From contig JABTUC010000006.1 of assembly GCA_015075545.1 (NCBI GenBank), positions 59,537-123,536 of the forward strand: a stretch of 64,000 nucleotides of DNA, read 5' to 3'. A program made the translations under genes and the position numbers. Positions within the stretch are counted from its first letter, which is position 1. Every line of letters begins with the position of its first letter. The notes beneath the pieces were generated by a model. It saw only the letters and a list, made by a program, of their open reading frames with translations, was not told where the DNA came from and made no database searches. Origin of the DNA: Ideonella sp. (GTDB lineage Bacteria > Pseudomonadota > Gammaproteobacteria > Burkholderiales > Burkholderiaceae_C). Positions 1 through 9,532 of this stretch are shown one piece after another.

Positions 1-174
1 GACCGCGACATCGTGCAGGGTCTGATTGCGCTGGGCCACCGCATCGAGCCGCGCTTCGACAGCTACATGGACTTGGGCGCCGGCCAGTTCATCTGGCGCC
101 TGGGCGATCCTGCGGCCGAGGGTTACGTGGCGGCGAGCGACTCGCGGCGCGACGGCGTGGCCGCGGGGTTCTGA
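1..174 (+). CDS. ggt: gamma-glutamyltransferase, C-terminal end (partial)
   Basis: Only the last 57 residues are in the window; the gene runs in from the left edge and stops at 172-174. The tail reads GYVAASDSRRDGVAAGF, which fits the conserved end of the small subunit of gamma-glutamyltranspeptidases. These periplasmic Ntn-hydrolases cleave the gamma-glutamyl bond of glutathione. The catalytic threonine and the precursor cleavage site lie outside the window, so activity cannot be judged. The next gene, an efflux adaptor, starts about 150 bases later and is probably a separate transcription unit. Confidence 0.75.
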   Translation, partial: DRDIVQGLIALGHRIEPRFDSYMDLGAGQFIWRLGDPAAEGYVAASDSRRDGVAAGF

Positions 175-326
175 ACGGCGATCCGGGCCCGCCCCGCCCG
201 CGGCGCCCACGGCGAGGGCGCCACCGCACCGCATCGCCGTGCCGATTGGCCACCATGACGGGGCGGTCGGGGTCAGCGTTTATCATCGCCCGCTTCGCGC
301 CGCACGGCGCCTGAGCGCCCCCTTTC

Positions 327-1574
327 ATGAGATTGCCTTCGTCGGCTGTCGGGTTTGGTGTTGTCGCCGAGCGGGCGACGCTGTGCGTTGCGGCGGTGCT
401 GCTGGCTTCGTGCGGCGCCAAGGAGGGTGGCGCACCGGCCGGCCCGCCCGCGATGCCGCCGCCCCAGGTGGGCGTGGTCACCGTGCAACCGCACGCGGTG
501 GTGCTGAGCACAGAGCTGCCCGGGCGCGTGGAGGCGTTGCGCGTGGCGCAGGTGCGCGCGCGCGTCAACGGCGTCGTGCTCAGGCGCCTGTTCGTCGAAG
601 GCAGCGAGGTCAAGGCCGGCCAGCCGCTGTTCCAGATCGACCCTGCGCCGTACCAGGCGGCGCTCGACCAGGCCAGCGCCACGCTGGCCAAGGCGCGCGC
701 CAACCGCACCGTGGCCACCGAACTGGCCAACCGCTACAAGCCGCTGGCCGAGGCCAAGGCGGTCAGCCAGCAGGACTACGCCAACGCCGAGGCTGCGCGC
801 TTGCAGGCCGAGGCCGACGTGGCCGCGGGCCTGGCCGCGGTGCAGACCGCCAAGCTCAACCTCGACTATGCGCACGTCAGCGCGCCGATCGCCGGGCACA
901 TCGGCCGCGCGGTGGTGACCGAAGGTGCGCTGGTGAGCGCCGCCGAGGCGACGTTGCTGGCGACGATCCAGCAGGTGGGCACCGTGTACGTCAACTTCAC
1001 GCAGCCGAGCGCCGAGGTGCTGCGCCTGCGCCGCATGATGGAAACCAACCAGCTGCGCAAGGTGGCCGGCGGGCAGGGCGCCGAGGTGCGCGTGGTGCTC
1101 GACGACGGCAGCGAGCTGGCGCGGCCGGGCAAGCTGCTGTTCACCGACCTCACGGTCGATCCCACCTCGGGCCAGGTGACGCTGCGCGCCGAAGTGCCCA
1201 ACCCCGAGCGCCTGCTGCTGCCGGGGCAATACGTGCGCGTGCGCATCTCGCAGGCCGAGCTGCCGTCGGCGGTGCTGCTGCCGCAGCAGGCGGTGACGCG
1301 CACCGCGCAGGGTGACAGCGTGCTGGTGGTCGGTGCCGACAACAAGCCGCAGACGCGCGCGGTGCAACTCGGCCAGGCGCAGGGCAACGACTGGATCGTG
1401 CGTTCGGGCCTGGCCGCGGGCGAGCGCGTGATCGTCGACGGCTTCCAGAAGATGATGGTGCCCGGTGCGCCGGTCGCGCCGGTGCCGTGGTCGGCGCCGG
1501 TGGCGTCGGCGCGCGCCGCGTCGAGCGTCGCCCCGGTTCGCGCCGCATCGGCCGCCGGCAAGGCGTCGAAGTAG
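327..1574 (+). CDS. RND efflux periplasmic adaptor (AcrA/MexA-type lipoprotein)
   Basis: A 415-residue membrane fusion protein that links an inner-membrane RND pump to its outer-membrane channel. The N-terminus has a hydrophobic stretch ending in a lipobox (LLASC, Cys29), so it is probably lipid-anchored in the periplasm. Next come the usual parts: a barrel-sandwich (lipoyl-like) half around VNGVVLRRLFVEGSEV, an alpha-helical hairpin rich in Ala/Gln/Lys, the second lipoyl half (SAPIAGHIGRAVVTEGALV) and the beta-barrel and membrane-proximal domains. The tail is Ala/Val/Pro-rich and low complexity. The pump gene starts 16 bases downstream, so they form one operon. No local regulator gene is seen. 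The exact substrate cannot be read from sequence. Confidence 0.93.
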   Translation: MRLPSSAVGFGVVAERATLCVAAVLLASCGAKEGGAPAGPPAMPPPQVGVVTVQPHAVVLSTELPGRVEALRVAQVRARVNGVVLRRLFVEGSEVKAGQPLFQIDPAPYQAALDQASATLAKARANRTVATELANRYKPLAEAKAVSQQDYANAEAARLQAEADVAAGLAAVQTAKLNLDYAHVSAPIAGHIGRAVVTEGALVSAAEATLLATIQQVGTVYVNFTQPSAEVLRLRRMMETNQLRKVAGGQGAEVRVVLDDGSELARPGKLLFTDLTVDPTSGQVTLRAEVPNPERLLLPGQYVRVRISQAELPSAVLLPQQAVTRTAQGDSVLVVGADNKPQTRAVQLGQAQGNDWIVRSGLAAGERVIVDGFQKMMVPGAPVAPVPWSAPVASARAASSVAPVRAASAAGKASK

Positions 1575-1590
1575 GCGCCGAGGCAGCCGC

Positions 1591-4500
1591 ATGGCGCGCT
1601 TCTTCATCGACCGCCCGATCTTCGCCTGGGTGATCGCGCTGGCCCTGCTGGTGGCCGGCGCGGTGTCGGCGCGGTTGCTGCCGATCTCGCAGTACCCGAC
1701 GGTGGCGCCGCCGTCGATCAACGTCAGCGCGTTCTACCCCGGTGCGTCGGCGCAGACGCTCGACGAGACCGTGCTCAACGTGATCGAGCAGGAGATGAAC
1801 GGCTCGCCGGGGCTGATCTACATGGAGTCGGTTTCGCAGGCCAACGGCTCGGGCTCGATCACGCTCACCTTCGAGACCGGCACCGACCCGGCGCTGGCGC
1901 AGGTCGACGTGCAGAACCGGCTCAGTCGCGCCACGCCGCGACTGCCCGCAGCGGTGAACCAGCAAGGCGTGCGCGTCGACAAGGGGCGCAGCAACTTCCT
2001 GCTGTTCACCATCCTGTCGAGCAGCGACGGTTCGCTCGACCCGGTGGCGCTGGGCGACTACGCGTCGCGCAACGTGCTGCCCGAGATCCAGCGCGTGCCC
2101 GGCGTCGGGCAGGCGACGCTGTTCGGCACCGAGCGCGCGATGCGCATCTGGCTCGACCCGGCCAAGCTGGTGGGCTACCGCCTGTCGGTGAGCGACGTCA
2201 ACGCCGCGATCCGCGGCCAGAACGCGCAGGTGTCCTCCGGCACGATGGGCGACCTGCCGATCGTGCCGGGTCAGCAGATCAGCGCGACGGTGATCGTCAA
2301 CGGCCAGCTCGACAGCACCGAGGAGTTCGGCAACGTCGTGCTGCGCGCCAACACCGACGGCTCGACGGTGCGCCTGCGCGACGTCGCGCGCATCGAGCTC
2401 GGAGGCCAGAGTTACGCCACCGTGGCGCGCCTGAACGGCAAGCCTTCCACCGGCATCGGCGTGCAGCTTTCGCCCACCGGCAACGCGCTGGCCACGGCCG
2501 ATGCGATCCACAAGCGGATGGACGAGCTGTCGCGCTTCTTCCCGAAGGGCGTGAAGTACGAGATCCCGTACGACAGCTCGCGCTTCGTTCGCATCTCGAT
2601 CCAGCAGGTGGTCGAGACGCTGTTCGAGGCGATGGCGCTGGTGTTCCTGGTGATGTTCGTGTTCCTGCAGAGCCTGCGCTACACGCTGATCCCGGCCATC
2701 GTCGTGCCGGTGGCGCTGATGGGCGCGGTGACGCTGATGATGGCGTTCGGCTACTCGATCAACGTGCTGACGATGTTCGCGATGGTGCTCGCGGTGGGCA
2801 TCCTGGTCGACGACACGATCGTGGTGATCGAGAACGTCGAACGCATCATGAGCGAGGAGGGCCTGCCGCCGCGCGAGGCCACGCGCAAGGCGATGAGCCA
2901 GATCACCGCGGCCATCGTCGGCATCACCGTGACGCTGGCGTCGGTGTTCATTCCGATGGCGTTCTTCACCGGCTCGGTGGGCAACATCTACCGCCAGTTC
3001 TCGCTGGTGATGGTCAGCTCGATGCTGTTCTCGGCCTTCCTCGCGCTGTCGCTGACGCCGGCGTTGTGCGCCACGCTGCTCAAGCCCGTGGCCGCCGGAG
3101 AGCACCTGGAGAAGCGCGGCCCCTGGGGCTGGTTCAACCGCGGCCTCAAGCGCACCACCCAGCGCTACGAGGGCGGCGTGGCGTGGATCCTGCACCACGT
3201 GGGTCGCACGATGGTGGTGTTCGTGCTGGTGGTGGCGCTGGTGGTGTGGATGTTCCTGCGCCTGCCGGCGTCGTTCCTGCCCAACGAGGACCAGGGCTAC
3301 CTGATCGTCAACGTGCAGCTTCCCCCGGGCGCCACGCAGGAGCGCACGCGCGCGGTGATGGAGAAGGTCGAAGGCTTCATGCTCGCGCAGCCCGAGGTGC
3401 AGAGCATGGTCGCGGTGATGGGCTTCAGCTTCTCGGGCCAGGGGCAGAACGCGGGCCTCGCCTTCGTGACGCTGAAGGACTGGAGCGAGCGCAAGGGCCC
3501 CGAGCATTCGTCGCAGGCGCTCGCCGGGCGCGCGTTCGGGGCGCTGATGGGCGTGCGCGACGCCTTCATCTTCGCGCTCGCGCCGCCGTCGATCCCCGAG
3601 CTCGGCACCGCCACCGGCTTCAACTTCCGCCTGCAGGACCGCGGCGGCAACGGCCACGCGGCGCTGGTGGCGGCGCGCAACCAGCTGCTGGGCATGGCCA
3701 GCCAGAGCAAGATCATCACCGGCGTGCGCCCCGACGGGCTCGAAGACGCGCCGCAGTTGCAGCTCGAGATCGACCGCGACCGCGCCGCCGCGCTCGGCGT
3801 GCCGTTCGACGCCATCAACGCGGCGCTGTCGACCGCGCTCGGCTCGGCTTACGTCAACGACTTTCCCAACCGTGGCCGGCTGCAGCGCGTGGTGGTGCAG
3901 GCCGACGCGCCGGCGCGCATGCAGCCGGGCGACCTGCTGGCCATCAACGTGCTGAATGCGCAGGGCAAGGCAGTGCCGCTGTCGGCGTTCGCCAGCACGC
4001 GCTGGGTGGTCGGGCCGATGCAGTCGATTCGCTACAACGGCTATCCGTCGATGCGCCTGGCCGGCGACGCTGCGCCCGGCTACAGCACCGGCGAGGCGAT
4101 GGCCGAGATGGAGCGGCTGGCCGGGCAACTGCCACCGGGTTTCGCGTACGAATGGACCGGGCTGTCGCGCGAGGAGAAGCTCGCCGGTGCCCAGACCACG
4201 GCGCTGATCGTGTTCTCGCTGCTGGCGGTGTTCCTGGCGCTGTCGGCGCTGTACGAGAGCTGGAGCATCCCGGTGTCGGTGATGCTGGTGGTGCCGCTGG
4301 GCGTGCTGGGGGCGGTGCTCGGCGTGACGCTGCGCGGCATGCCCAACGACGTCTTCTTCAAGGTCGGCCTGATCGCGGTGATCGGCCTGTCGGCCAAGAA
4401 CGCGATCCTGATCATCGAGTTCGCCAAGGATCTGCACGCGCAGGGCAAGAGCCTGGTCGAGGCCACGCTGCAGGCGTGCCACCTGCGTTTCAGGCCGATC

Positions 4501-4749
4501 ATCATGACCTCGATCGCCTTCGTGTTCGGCGTCATGCCGCTGGTGCTGGCGTCGAGCGCCAGCGCCAACAGCCAGCGCGCGATCGGCACCGGCGTGGTCG
4601 GCGGCATGATCAGCGCCACCGTGCTGGCGGTGTTCTTCGTGCCGGCGTTCTTCGTCTTCATCCGCCGCATCTTCAAGGGCAGCGAGCGCCAGCGCCGGAT
4701 GTACGCGCACGAACTGGGCGCTGCCGACAACGCGGCGCCCAAGGAATGA
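1591..4749 (+). CDS. RND multidrug efflux pump, HAE1 family (AcrB/MexB-type)
   Basis: A 1052-residue proton-driven inner-membrane pump of usual AcrB length. The ATG at 1591 gives the family-typical start MARFFIDRPIFAWV; longer in-frame extension would overlap the adaptor. The proton relay is intact: Asp407-Asp408 in ILVDDTIVVIENVER (same numbering as AcrB) and Lys936 in SAKNAILIIEF (AcrB Lys940). The two large periplasmic loops and twelve membrane segments are present. Its stop overlaps the start of the outer-membrane factor (ATGA at 4746-4749), so the two are translationally coupled. It should export hydrophobic or amphiphilic compounds such as drugs, dyes or solvents; specificity is not predictable here. 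Confidence 0.96.
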   Translation: MARFFIDRPIFAWVIALALLVAGAVSARLLPISQYPTVAPPSINVSAFYPGASAQTLDETVLNVIEQEMNGSPGLIYMESVSQANGSGSITLTFETGTDPALAQVDVQNRLSRATPRLPAAVNQQGVRVDKGRSNFLLFTILSSSDGSLDPVALGDYASRNVLPEIQRVPGVGQATLFGTERAMRIWLDPAKLVGYRLSVSDVNAAIRGQNAQVSSGTMGDLPIVPGQQISATVIVNGQLDSTEEFGNVVLRANTDGSTVRLRDVARIELGGQSYATVARLNGKPSTGIGVQLSPTGNALATADAIHKRMDELSRFFPKGVKYEIPYDSSRFVRISIQQVVETLFEAMALVFLVMFVFLQSLRYTLIPAIVVPVALMGAVTLMMAFGYSINVLTMFAMVLAVGILVDDTIVVIENVERIMSEEGLPPREATRKAMSQITAAIVGITVTLASVFIPMAFFTGSVGNIYRQFSLVMVSSMLFSAFLALSLTPALCATLLKPVAAGEHLEKRGPWGWFNRGLKRTTQRYEGGVAWILHHVGRTMVVFVLVVALVVWMFLRLPASFLPNEDQGYLIVNVQLPPGATQERTRAVMEKVEGFMLAQPEVQSMVAVMGFSFSGQGQNAGLAFVTLKDWSERKGPEHSSQALAGRAFGALMGVRDAFIFALAPPSIPELGTATGFNFRLQDRGGNGHAALVAARNQLLGMASQSKIITGVRPDGLEDAPQLQLEIDRDRAAALGVPFDAINAALSTALGSAYVNDFPNRGRLQRVVVQADAPARMQPGDLLAINVLNAQGKAVPLSAFASTRWVVGPMQSIRYNGYPSMRLAGDAAPGYSTGEAMAEMERLAGQLPPGFAYEWTGLSREEKLAGAQTTALIVFSLLAVFLALSALYESWSIPVSVMLVVPLGVLGAVLGVTLRGMPNDVFFKVGLIAVIGLSAKNAILIIEFAKDLHAQGKSLVEATLQACHLRFRPIIMTSIAFVFGVMPLVLASSASANSQRAIGTGVVGGMISATVLAVFFVPAFFVFIRRIFKGSERQRRMYAHELGAADNAAPKE

Positions 4750-6167
4750 ACGCCGTGCGTGCGCTGCGCTGGCTGGTCGCATCGTGCGGTGCTGCAGGGC
4801 TCGCCGCGTGCTCGCTGGTGCCTGCCTACGAGCGGCCGCCGCTGGCGGTGGCCGAGCGCTTCCCGACGACGGTGGCCGACCAGGCCGGCGCCCCAGCGGC
4901 TGCCGATCTCGACTGGCGCCAGGTGTTCACCGACGCGCGCCAGCAGCGGCTGATCGAGCTGGCGCTGCGCAACAACCGCGACCTGCGCATCGCCGTGCTC
5001 AACGTCGAGCAGGCGCGCGCGCGCTGGCAGATCCAGCACGCCAGCCTGTGGCCCACCGTCAACGCCGGCATCGGCGGCAATCGCCAGGCGCTGGCCAACG
5101 GCAACTCGGTCACCACCTACAGCGCGGGGCTGCTGACCAGCGCCTTCGAGCTCGACTTCTTCGGCCGCCTGCGCGCCCTCAGCGACGCCGCGCAGGCCCA
5201 GGCGGTGGCGGCCGCTGACGGCCGTCGCGCCGCGCAGATCGCGCTCATCGGGTCGGTGGCCTCGCTGCACCTGTCGCTGCTGGCCGACGACGAGCTGCTG
5301 AAGCTGACCCGCGAGACGGTGGACACGCGGGCCGAGTCGCTGCGTCTGGTACAGCTTCGCTTCGACCACGGCACCGCCTCGGAGCTCGACCTGCGCTTGT
5401 CGCAGTCGGCGGTGGCCAGCGCGCGCGCCGCGCTGGCGGTGGCGCAGCGCGCGCGTGCGCTCGACGAGAACCTGCTGGTGCTGCTGGTGGGCGCGCCGCT
5501 GCCGGCCGATCTGCCCGCCGGCGCCGCCACGCTGGCGCAGATGCCGGCGTTCCCGGTGCTGCCGGTGGGGCTGCCCTCGGCCGTGCTGCAGCGGCGCCCC
5601 GACGTGATGGCCAGCGAGCAGCAGTTGATCGCCGCCAACTTCAGCATCGGCGCGGCGCGCGCCGCGTACTACCCCACCGTGTCGATCACCGCCAGCGCGG
5701 GCCGCGTGGCCAGCGAGTTCTCCGGCCTGTTCGGCAGCGGCGGCAGCTGGGGTTGGAGCGCGGCGCCGCAGGCGCTGCTGACGCTGTTCGACTCGGGCCG
5801 CAACCGCGCCAGCAACCGCCTCGCCGAAGCCAACCGCGACGCCGCGCTGGCGCAGTACGACAAGACGGTGCAGACGGCGTTTCGCGAGGTGGCCGACGCG
5901 CTGGCCGGCCGCGACACGCTGGGCGAGCAGGCACTGCAGCTGCAGGCGTCCAGCGAGGCCGCAGCGGCGAGCCTGCGGCTGGTCGACCTGCGCTACCGCA
6001 ACGGCGTGGCCTCGGGGCTCGACCTGCTCGACGCGCAGCGCTCGCTGTTCGCGGCGCAGCAGCAGGCGCTGCAGGCGCGGCTGGCGCAGGCGCAGAACCA
6101 GGTGGTGCTCTACAAGGTGCTCGGCGGCGGCTGGAGCGAAGCCACCGCCACCTCCCAGGCGCGGTGA
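4746..6167 (+). CDS. outer-membrane efflux lipoprotein, NodT/OprM family
   Basis: A 473-residue TolC-like trimeric outer-membrane channel. The start is the ATG at 4746, which overlaps the pump stop as ATGA. The signal peptide ends in LAAC (lipid-modified Cys22) followed by SLVPAYERPP, the usual NodT/OprM opening. Two repeated outer-membrane-efflux domains of alternating coiled-coil helices and beta-strands follow, with family motifs such as ALRNNRDLRIA, FELDFFGRL and RRPDVMASEQQLIAANFSIG. It completes a self-sufficient tripartite pump with the two preceding genes. Its end overlaps the next gene (GTGA at 6164-6167). Confidence 0.95.
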   Translation: MNAVRALRWLVASCGAAGLAACSLVPAYERPPLAVAERFPTTVADQAGAPAAADLDWRQVFTDARQQRLIELALRNNRDLRIAVLNVEQARARWQIQHASLWPTVNAGIGGNRQALANGNSVTTYSAGLLTSAFELDFFGRLRALSDAAQAQAVAAADGRRAAQIALIGSVASLHLSLLADDELLKLTRETVDTRAESLRLVQLRFDHGTASELDLRLSQSAVASARAALAVAQRARALDENLLVLLVGAPLPADLPAGAATLAQMPAFPVLPVGLPSAVLQRRPDVMASEQQLIAANFSIGAARAAYYPTVSITASAGRVASEFSGLFGSGGSWGWSAAPQALLTLFDSGRNRASNRLAEANRDAALAQYDKTVQTAFREVADALAGRDTLGEQALQLQASSEAAAASLRLVDLRYRNGVASGLDLLDAQRSLFAAQQQALQARLAQAQNQVVLYKVLGGGWSEATATSQAR

Positions 6168-7063
6168 GCGTCGGGACTTCGGCAGCGCGGGCCGACCTCG
6201 GCGGCCTCGCGCTGGCGATCGCCGGCGCGATCGCCTTCTCGGGCAAGGCGATCATCGTCAAGCTCGCGTACCGCTACGGCGTCGACGCGGTGACGCTGAT
6301 CATGTACCGCATGCTGTTCGCGCTGCCGCTGTTCGTGGCGCTGGCGTGGTGGGCCGGGCGCGGCAAGCCGCGCCTCACGGCACGCGACTGGCGCATCGCG
6401 GCGGTGCTCGGCTTCTTCGGCTACTACCTGGCGAGCTACCTCGATTTCGCCGGCCTGCAGTACGTCACCGCCAGCCTCGAGCGGCTGATGCTCTACCTCA
6501 ACCCGACGCTGGTGCTGCTGCTGTCGTGGGCGATCCAGCGCAAGCCGGTCACGGCACGCCAGTTCGGTGCCATGGCGGTGAGCTACATCGGCATCGCGCT
6601 GGTGTTCGGCCACGAAGTGACGCTCGAGTCGCCCGACGCGGCGCTCGGCGCCGCGCTGGTGCTGGCGAGCGCCCTCAGCTACGCGCTGTACTTGGTGATC
6701 AGCGGCGCCGAGGTGCAGCGCCTCGGCGCGGTGCGCCTGACCGGCGTCGCCTCGTCGGTGGCGTGCCTGCTGTGCATCGCGCAGTTCGCTGCGCTGCGGC
6801 CGCTGGCGGCCGCCGATGTGGCGGTGCCGGTGCTGTGGCTGTCGCTGCTCAACGCGGTGGCGTGCACGGTGGCGCCGATCCTGATGATGATGGCGGCGAT
6901 CGAGCGCATCGGCGCGCCGCTGGCCGCGCAGGCGGGCATGGTGGGCCCGCTGGCCACCATCGCGATGGGCGTTGCGCTGCTGGGCGAGCCGTTCACCGGC
7001 TGGACGGTGGCGGGTACCGCTTTTGTGCTCGCCGGCATCGGCTTGCTGGCACGCGCGCGCTGA
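6164..7063 (+). CDS. EamA/DMT-superfamily transporter
   Basis: A 299-residue protein with about ten hydrophobic segments arranged as two EamA repeats (first repeat from about residue 10, second from about 160). The chosen start is GTG at 6164, overlapping the preceding stop as GTGA; no better start is nearby and this gives normal family length. The family (RhaT/YdcZ/PagO relatives) moves metabolites such as amino acids, nucleosides or sugars across the inner membrane, usually outward. Coupling to a complete RND operon suggests it is co-expressed with the pump. A shared substrate is inference only. Confidence 0.85.
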   Translation: MSVGTSAARADLGGLALAIAGAIAFSGKAIIVKLAYRYGVDAVTLIMYRMLFALPLFVALAWWAGRGKPRLTARDWRIAAVLGFFGYYLASYLDFAGLQYVTASLERLMLYLNPTLVLLLSWAIQRKPVTARQFGAMAVSYIGIALVFGHEVTLESPDAALGAALVLASALSYALYLVISGAEVQRLGAVRLTGVASSVACLLCIAQFAALRPLAAADVAVPVLWLSLLNAVACTVAPILMMMAAIERIGAPLAAQAGMVGPLATIAMGVALLGEPFTGWTVAGTAFVLAGIGLLARAR

Positions 7064-7140
7064 GGCGCTTTGCACCTATGCTGGCATGGGCGCGCACGGC
7101 CAGCGGCGCGAGGCCGGCGCCAACGCCGCAAGGAGATCGC

Positions 7141-8565
7141 ATGAACGACTACGAGGACCACGACGGCATGGGCCTGGCCGCGCTGCTGCGGCAGCGCAAG
7201 GTGTCGGCGACCGAGCTGCTCGACGCCGCGATCGCGCGCACCGAGCAGCGCAACCCGGGCGTGAACGCGGTGGTGATCCCGATGTTCGAGCAGGCGCGTG
7301 CGGCAGCGCACGCACCGCTGGCCGATGGCCCGTTCGCGGGCGTGCCGTTCCTGCTCAAGGATCTGGGCCTGAACGTGCCCGGCGTGCGCACGACTCACGG
7401 CTCGAGGCTCTATGCCGAGAACGTGGGCGCCACCGAGAGCGAGCTGGTGGCCCGCTACCGGCGCGCGGGCCTGATCGTGTTCGGCAAGAGTGCAACGCCC
7501 GAGTTCGGCCTCACCTGCACCACCGAGTCGCGCCTGTTCGGCGCCACGCGCAACCCGTGGAGCCTCGAGCACACCTCGGGCGGGTCTTCGGGCGGCGCGT
7601 CGGCGGCGGTGGCCGCGGGCATCGTGCCGCTGGCCAACGCCAGCGACGGCGGCGGCTCGATCCGCATCCCGGCGAGCTGCTGCGGCCTGTTCGGCCTCAA
7701 GCCCACGCGTGGCCGTACGCCGTTCGGCCCCGATGCCGGCGAAGGCTGGAGCGGCATGAGCTGCCTGCATGCGGTAACGCGGTCGGTGCGCGACAGCGCC
7801 GCGCTGCTCGACGCCACCGCCGGGCCCGACCTCGGGGCACCGTATGCCGCACAGCCGCCGGCGCGGCCGTGGCTCGACGAGGTCGGCGCGCCCCCGGGAC
7901 GGCTGCGCATCGCGCTCGACACCGAGAGCTGGAACGGTGCGGCCACGCACCCCGATTGCGTGGCGGCGGCCGAGGACGCGGCGCGTCTGTGCGAGTCGCT
8001 GGGGCACCACGTCGAGCGCGCACGCTTCGCGCCCAGCAGCATCGACCAGGTGCGCGACGCCGCGTTCACGGTTGTCGGGGCCAACGTGCTGTGGATGATC
8101 GAAGACGGTGCCCGCAGGCTCGGGCGTGCTCCCCGCAGCGACGACGTCGAGCCGCTCACCTGGGCGCTGGCGCAGCACGCGCAGCAGATTCGCGCGCTCG
8201 ACTACGCCGGCGCGATCAAGGTGCTGCACCGCACCGGCCGCGAGCTCGCGCGCTTTCTCGCGCGCTTCGATCTGCTGCTGTCGCCCACCATGGGCACGCC
8301 ACCGCCGCGCATCGGCGTGCTGTCGCTGTCGAGCCCCGACGCCGACGAGCAGCGGCGCGTGCTGATGGAGGCCATCGCCTACACCCAGCTCGCCAACATC
8401 GCCGGCACGCCGGCGATGAGCGTGCCGCTGTGGTGGAACGCTGCCGGCCTGCCGATCGGCGTGCAGTTCATCGGCCGCCACGACGACGAGGCCCTGCTGT
8501 TGCGCCTGGCGGCCCAGCTCGAGCAGGCGCGGCCGTGGTTCGCGCGGCGCGCCCGCGTGCGCTGA
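7141..8565 (+). CDS. amidase (amidase-signature family)
   Basis: A 474-residue cytoplasmic hydrolase of the amidase-signature family. The Ser-cisSer-Lys triad is visible: Lys73 in FLLKDLG, Ser149 in [11 protein letters not shown] and Ser173 in [16 protein letters not shown] purine-rich ribosome site (AAGGAG) lies eight to twelve bases before the ATG. The family covers aryl and aliphatic amidases, 6-aminohexanoate-cyclic-dimer hydrolase and GatA. No GatB or GatC neighbour is present, so a role in tRNA amidation is unlikely and a catabolic amidase is the better reading. The substrate is unknown. Confidence 0.9.
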   Translation: MNDYEDHDGMGLAALLRQRKVSATELLDAAIARTEQRNPGVNAVVIPMFEQARAAAHAPLADGPFAGVPFLLKDLGLNVPGVRTTHGSRLYAENVGATESELVARYRRAGLIVFGKSATPEFGLTCTTESRLFGATRNPWSLEHTSGGSSGGASAAVAAGIVPLANASDGGGSIRIPASCCGLFGLKPTRGRTPFGPDAGEGWSGMSCLHAVTRSVRDSAALLDATAGPDLGAPYAAQPPARPWLDEVGAPPGRLRIALDTESWNGAATHPDCVAAAEDAARLCESLGHHVERARFAPSSIDQVRDAAFTVVGANVLWMIEDGARRLGRAPRSDDVEPLTWALAQHAQQIRALDYAGAIKVLHRTGRELARFLARFDLLLSPTMGTPPPRIGVLSLSSPDADEQRRVLMEAIAYTQLANIAGTPAMSVPLWWNAAGLPIGVQFIGRHDDEALLLRLAAQLEQARPWFARRARVR

Positions 8566-8583
8566 TTCGCTGCCGAATCGCCG

Positions 8584-9390
8584 TCAACCCTGGCGCACGA
8601 TCTGGCTCGGCGTCGGTGCCGGCCAGCCGGCCTCGCGCGCGGTGCGTACGATCGCCTCGTTGGTGTCGAAGTACACCTGCCAGTAGTTGGCGTTGCTGGT
8701 GTAAGGGCGCACCGCGATCACCGGGCCGACGAGGTTCATGTCGAGCAGGCTCACGTCGGGCGCCGGCGACGCGGCGACGTTGGGGATCTTGCCGAGCGCG
8801 GCCTTCAGCCGCGCGATGGCGTCGATCGGATCGACGCTGCCCGCGAGCTGCGCGGTGCGGTCGACGCGGCGCACCGGCAGCGCCGAGAAGTTGCGCACCG
8901 TGTCGGAGAAGATCTTGCTGTTGCCCACCAGCGCGATCACGTTGTCGGGCGTGATGATGGTGGTGCCGAACAGGCCCAGCTCGTGCACCGTGCCGACGAC
9001 GCCGCCGACTTCGACGAAGTCGCCCACCTTGAACGGCCGCAGGATCAGCATGAACGCGCCGGCGGCGAAGTTGCCGAGCATGCCGCTCCAGGCGGCGCCG
9101 ATGGCGACGCCGGCGCCGGCCAGCAGCGCGGCGAACGACGTCGTCTGCACCCCGAAGTAGCCCAGGATGCCGAGCACCAGCGCGATGTTCAGCGTGATCG
9201 CGACGATCGAGCCGAGGTACTTGGCCAGCGTGGGGTCGAGGTGGTTGCGGTTCATCGCCGCGCCCATCAGCGCGATCACGCGGCCGATCAGCCAGCGGCC
9301 GATGACCCAGAACGCGATCGCCGCCAGGATCTTGATGCCCAGCTCGGTGGCGGTGGTGGTGAGGAAATGCCGGACGGATTCCATGTCCAT
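8584..9390 (-). CDS. mscS: small-conductance mechanosensitive channel, MscS type
   Basis: A 268-residue MscS-like channel. The start ATG at 9390 is preceded on its strand by AAGAAGG at good spacing; longer in-frame extension runs back through the neighbouring SDR and is rejected. Three N-terminal membrane segments are followed by the pore helix with the Gly/Ala pattern GAGVAIGAAWSGMLGNFAAG, then RPFKVGDFV, the hallmark of the MscS beta domain. It opens on hypo-osmotic shock to release solutes. It is convergent with the amidase and divergent from the SDR at 9533. Confidence 0.94.
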   Translation of the reverse strand: MDMESVRHFLTTTATELGIKILAAIAFWVIGRWLIGRVIALMGAAMNRNHLDPTLAKYLGSIVAITLNIALVLGILGYFGVQTTSFAALLAGAGVAIGAAWSGMLGNFAAGAFMLILRPFKVGDFVEVGGVVGTVHELGLFGTTIITPDNVIALVGNSKIFSDTVRNFSALPVRRVDRTAQLAGSVDPIDAIARLKAALGKIPNVAASPAPDVSLLDMNLVGPVIAVRPYTSNANYWQVYFDTNEAIVRTAREAGWPAPTPSQIVRQG

Positions 9391-9532
9391 GGTGTCGCGC
9401 CTTCTTGTTGCGGGGAGGGGTCGCGATTGTCGGGGCGATGCGCTCTGCTGGCGATCGATATAGTCCCGAGTGCGAGGCGCCGCGGCGGCGCCGGCGACGC
9501 GACGAAGCAGGCACGATCGAGAGGGCGCGACG

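Noticed and set aside
1150-4782. A 1210-codon open frame antisense to the RND operon
   Set aside because: The translation is dominated by His, Arg, Asp and Gln repeats with no family motif. It mirrors the third-base GC bias of the pump gene on the other strand.
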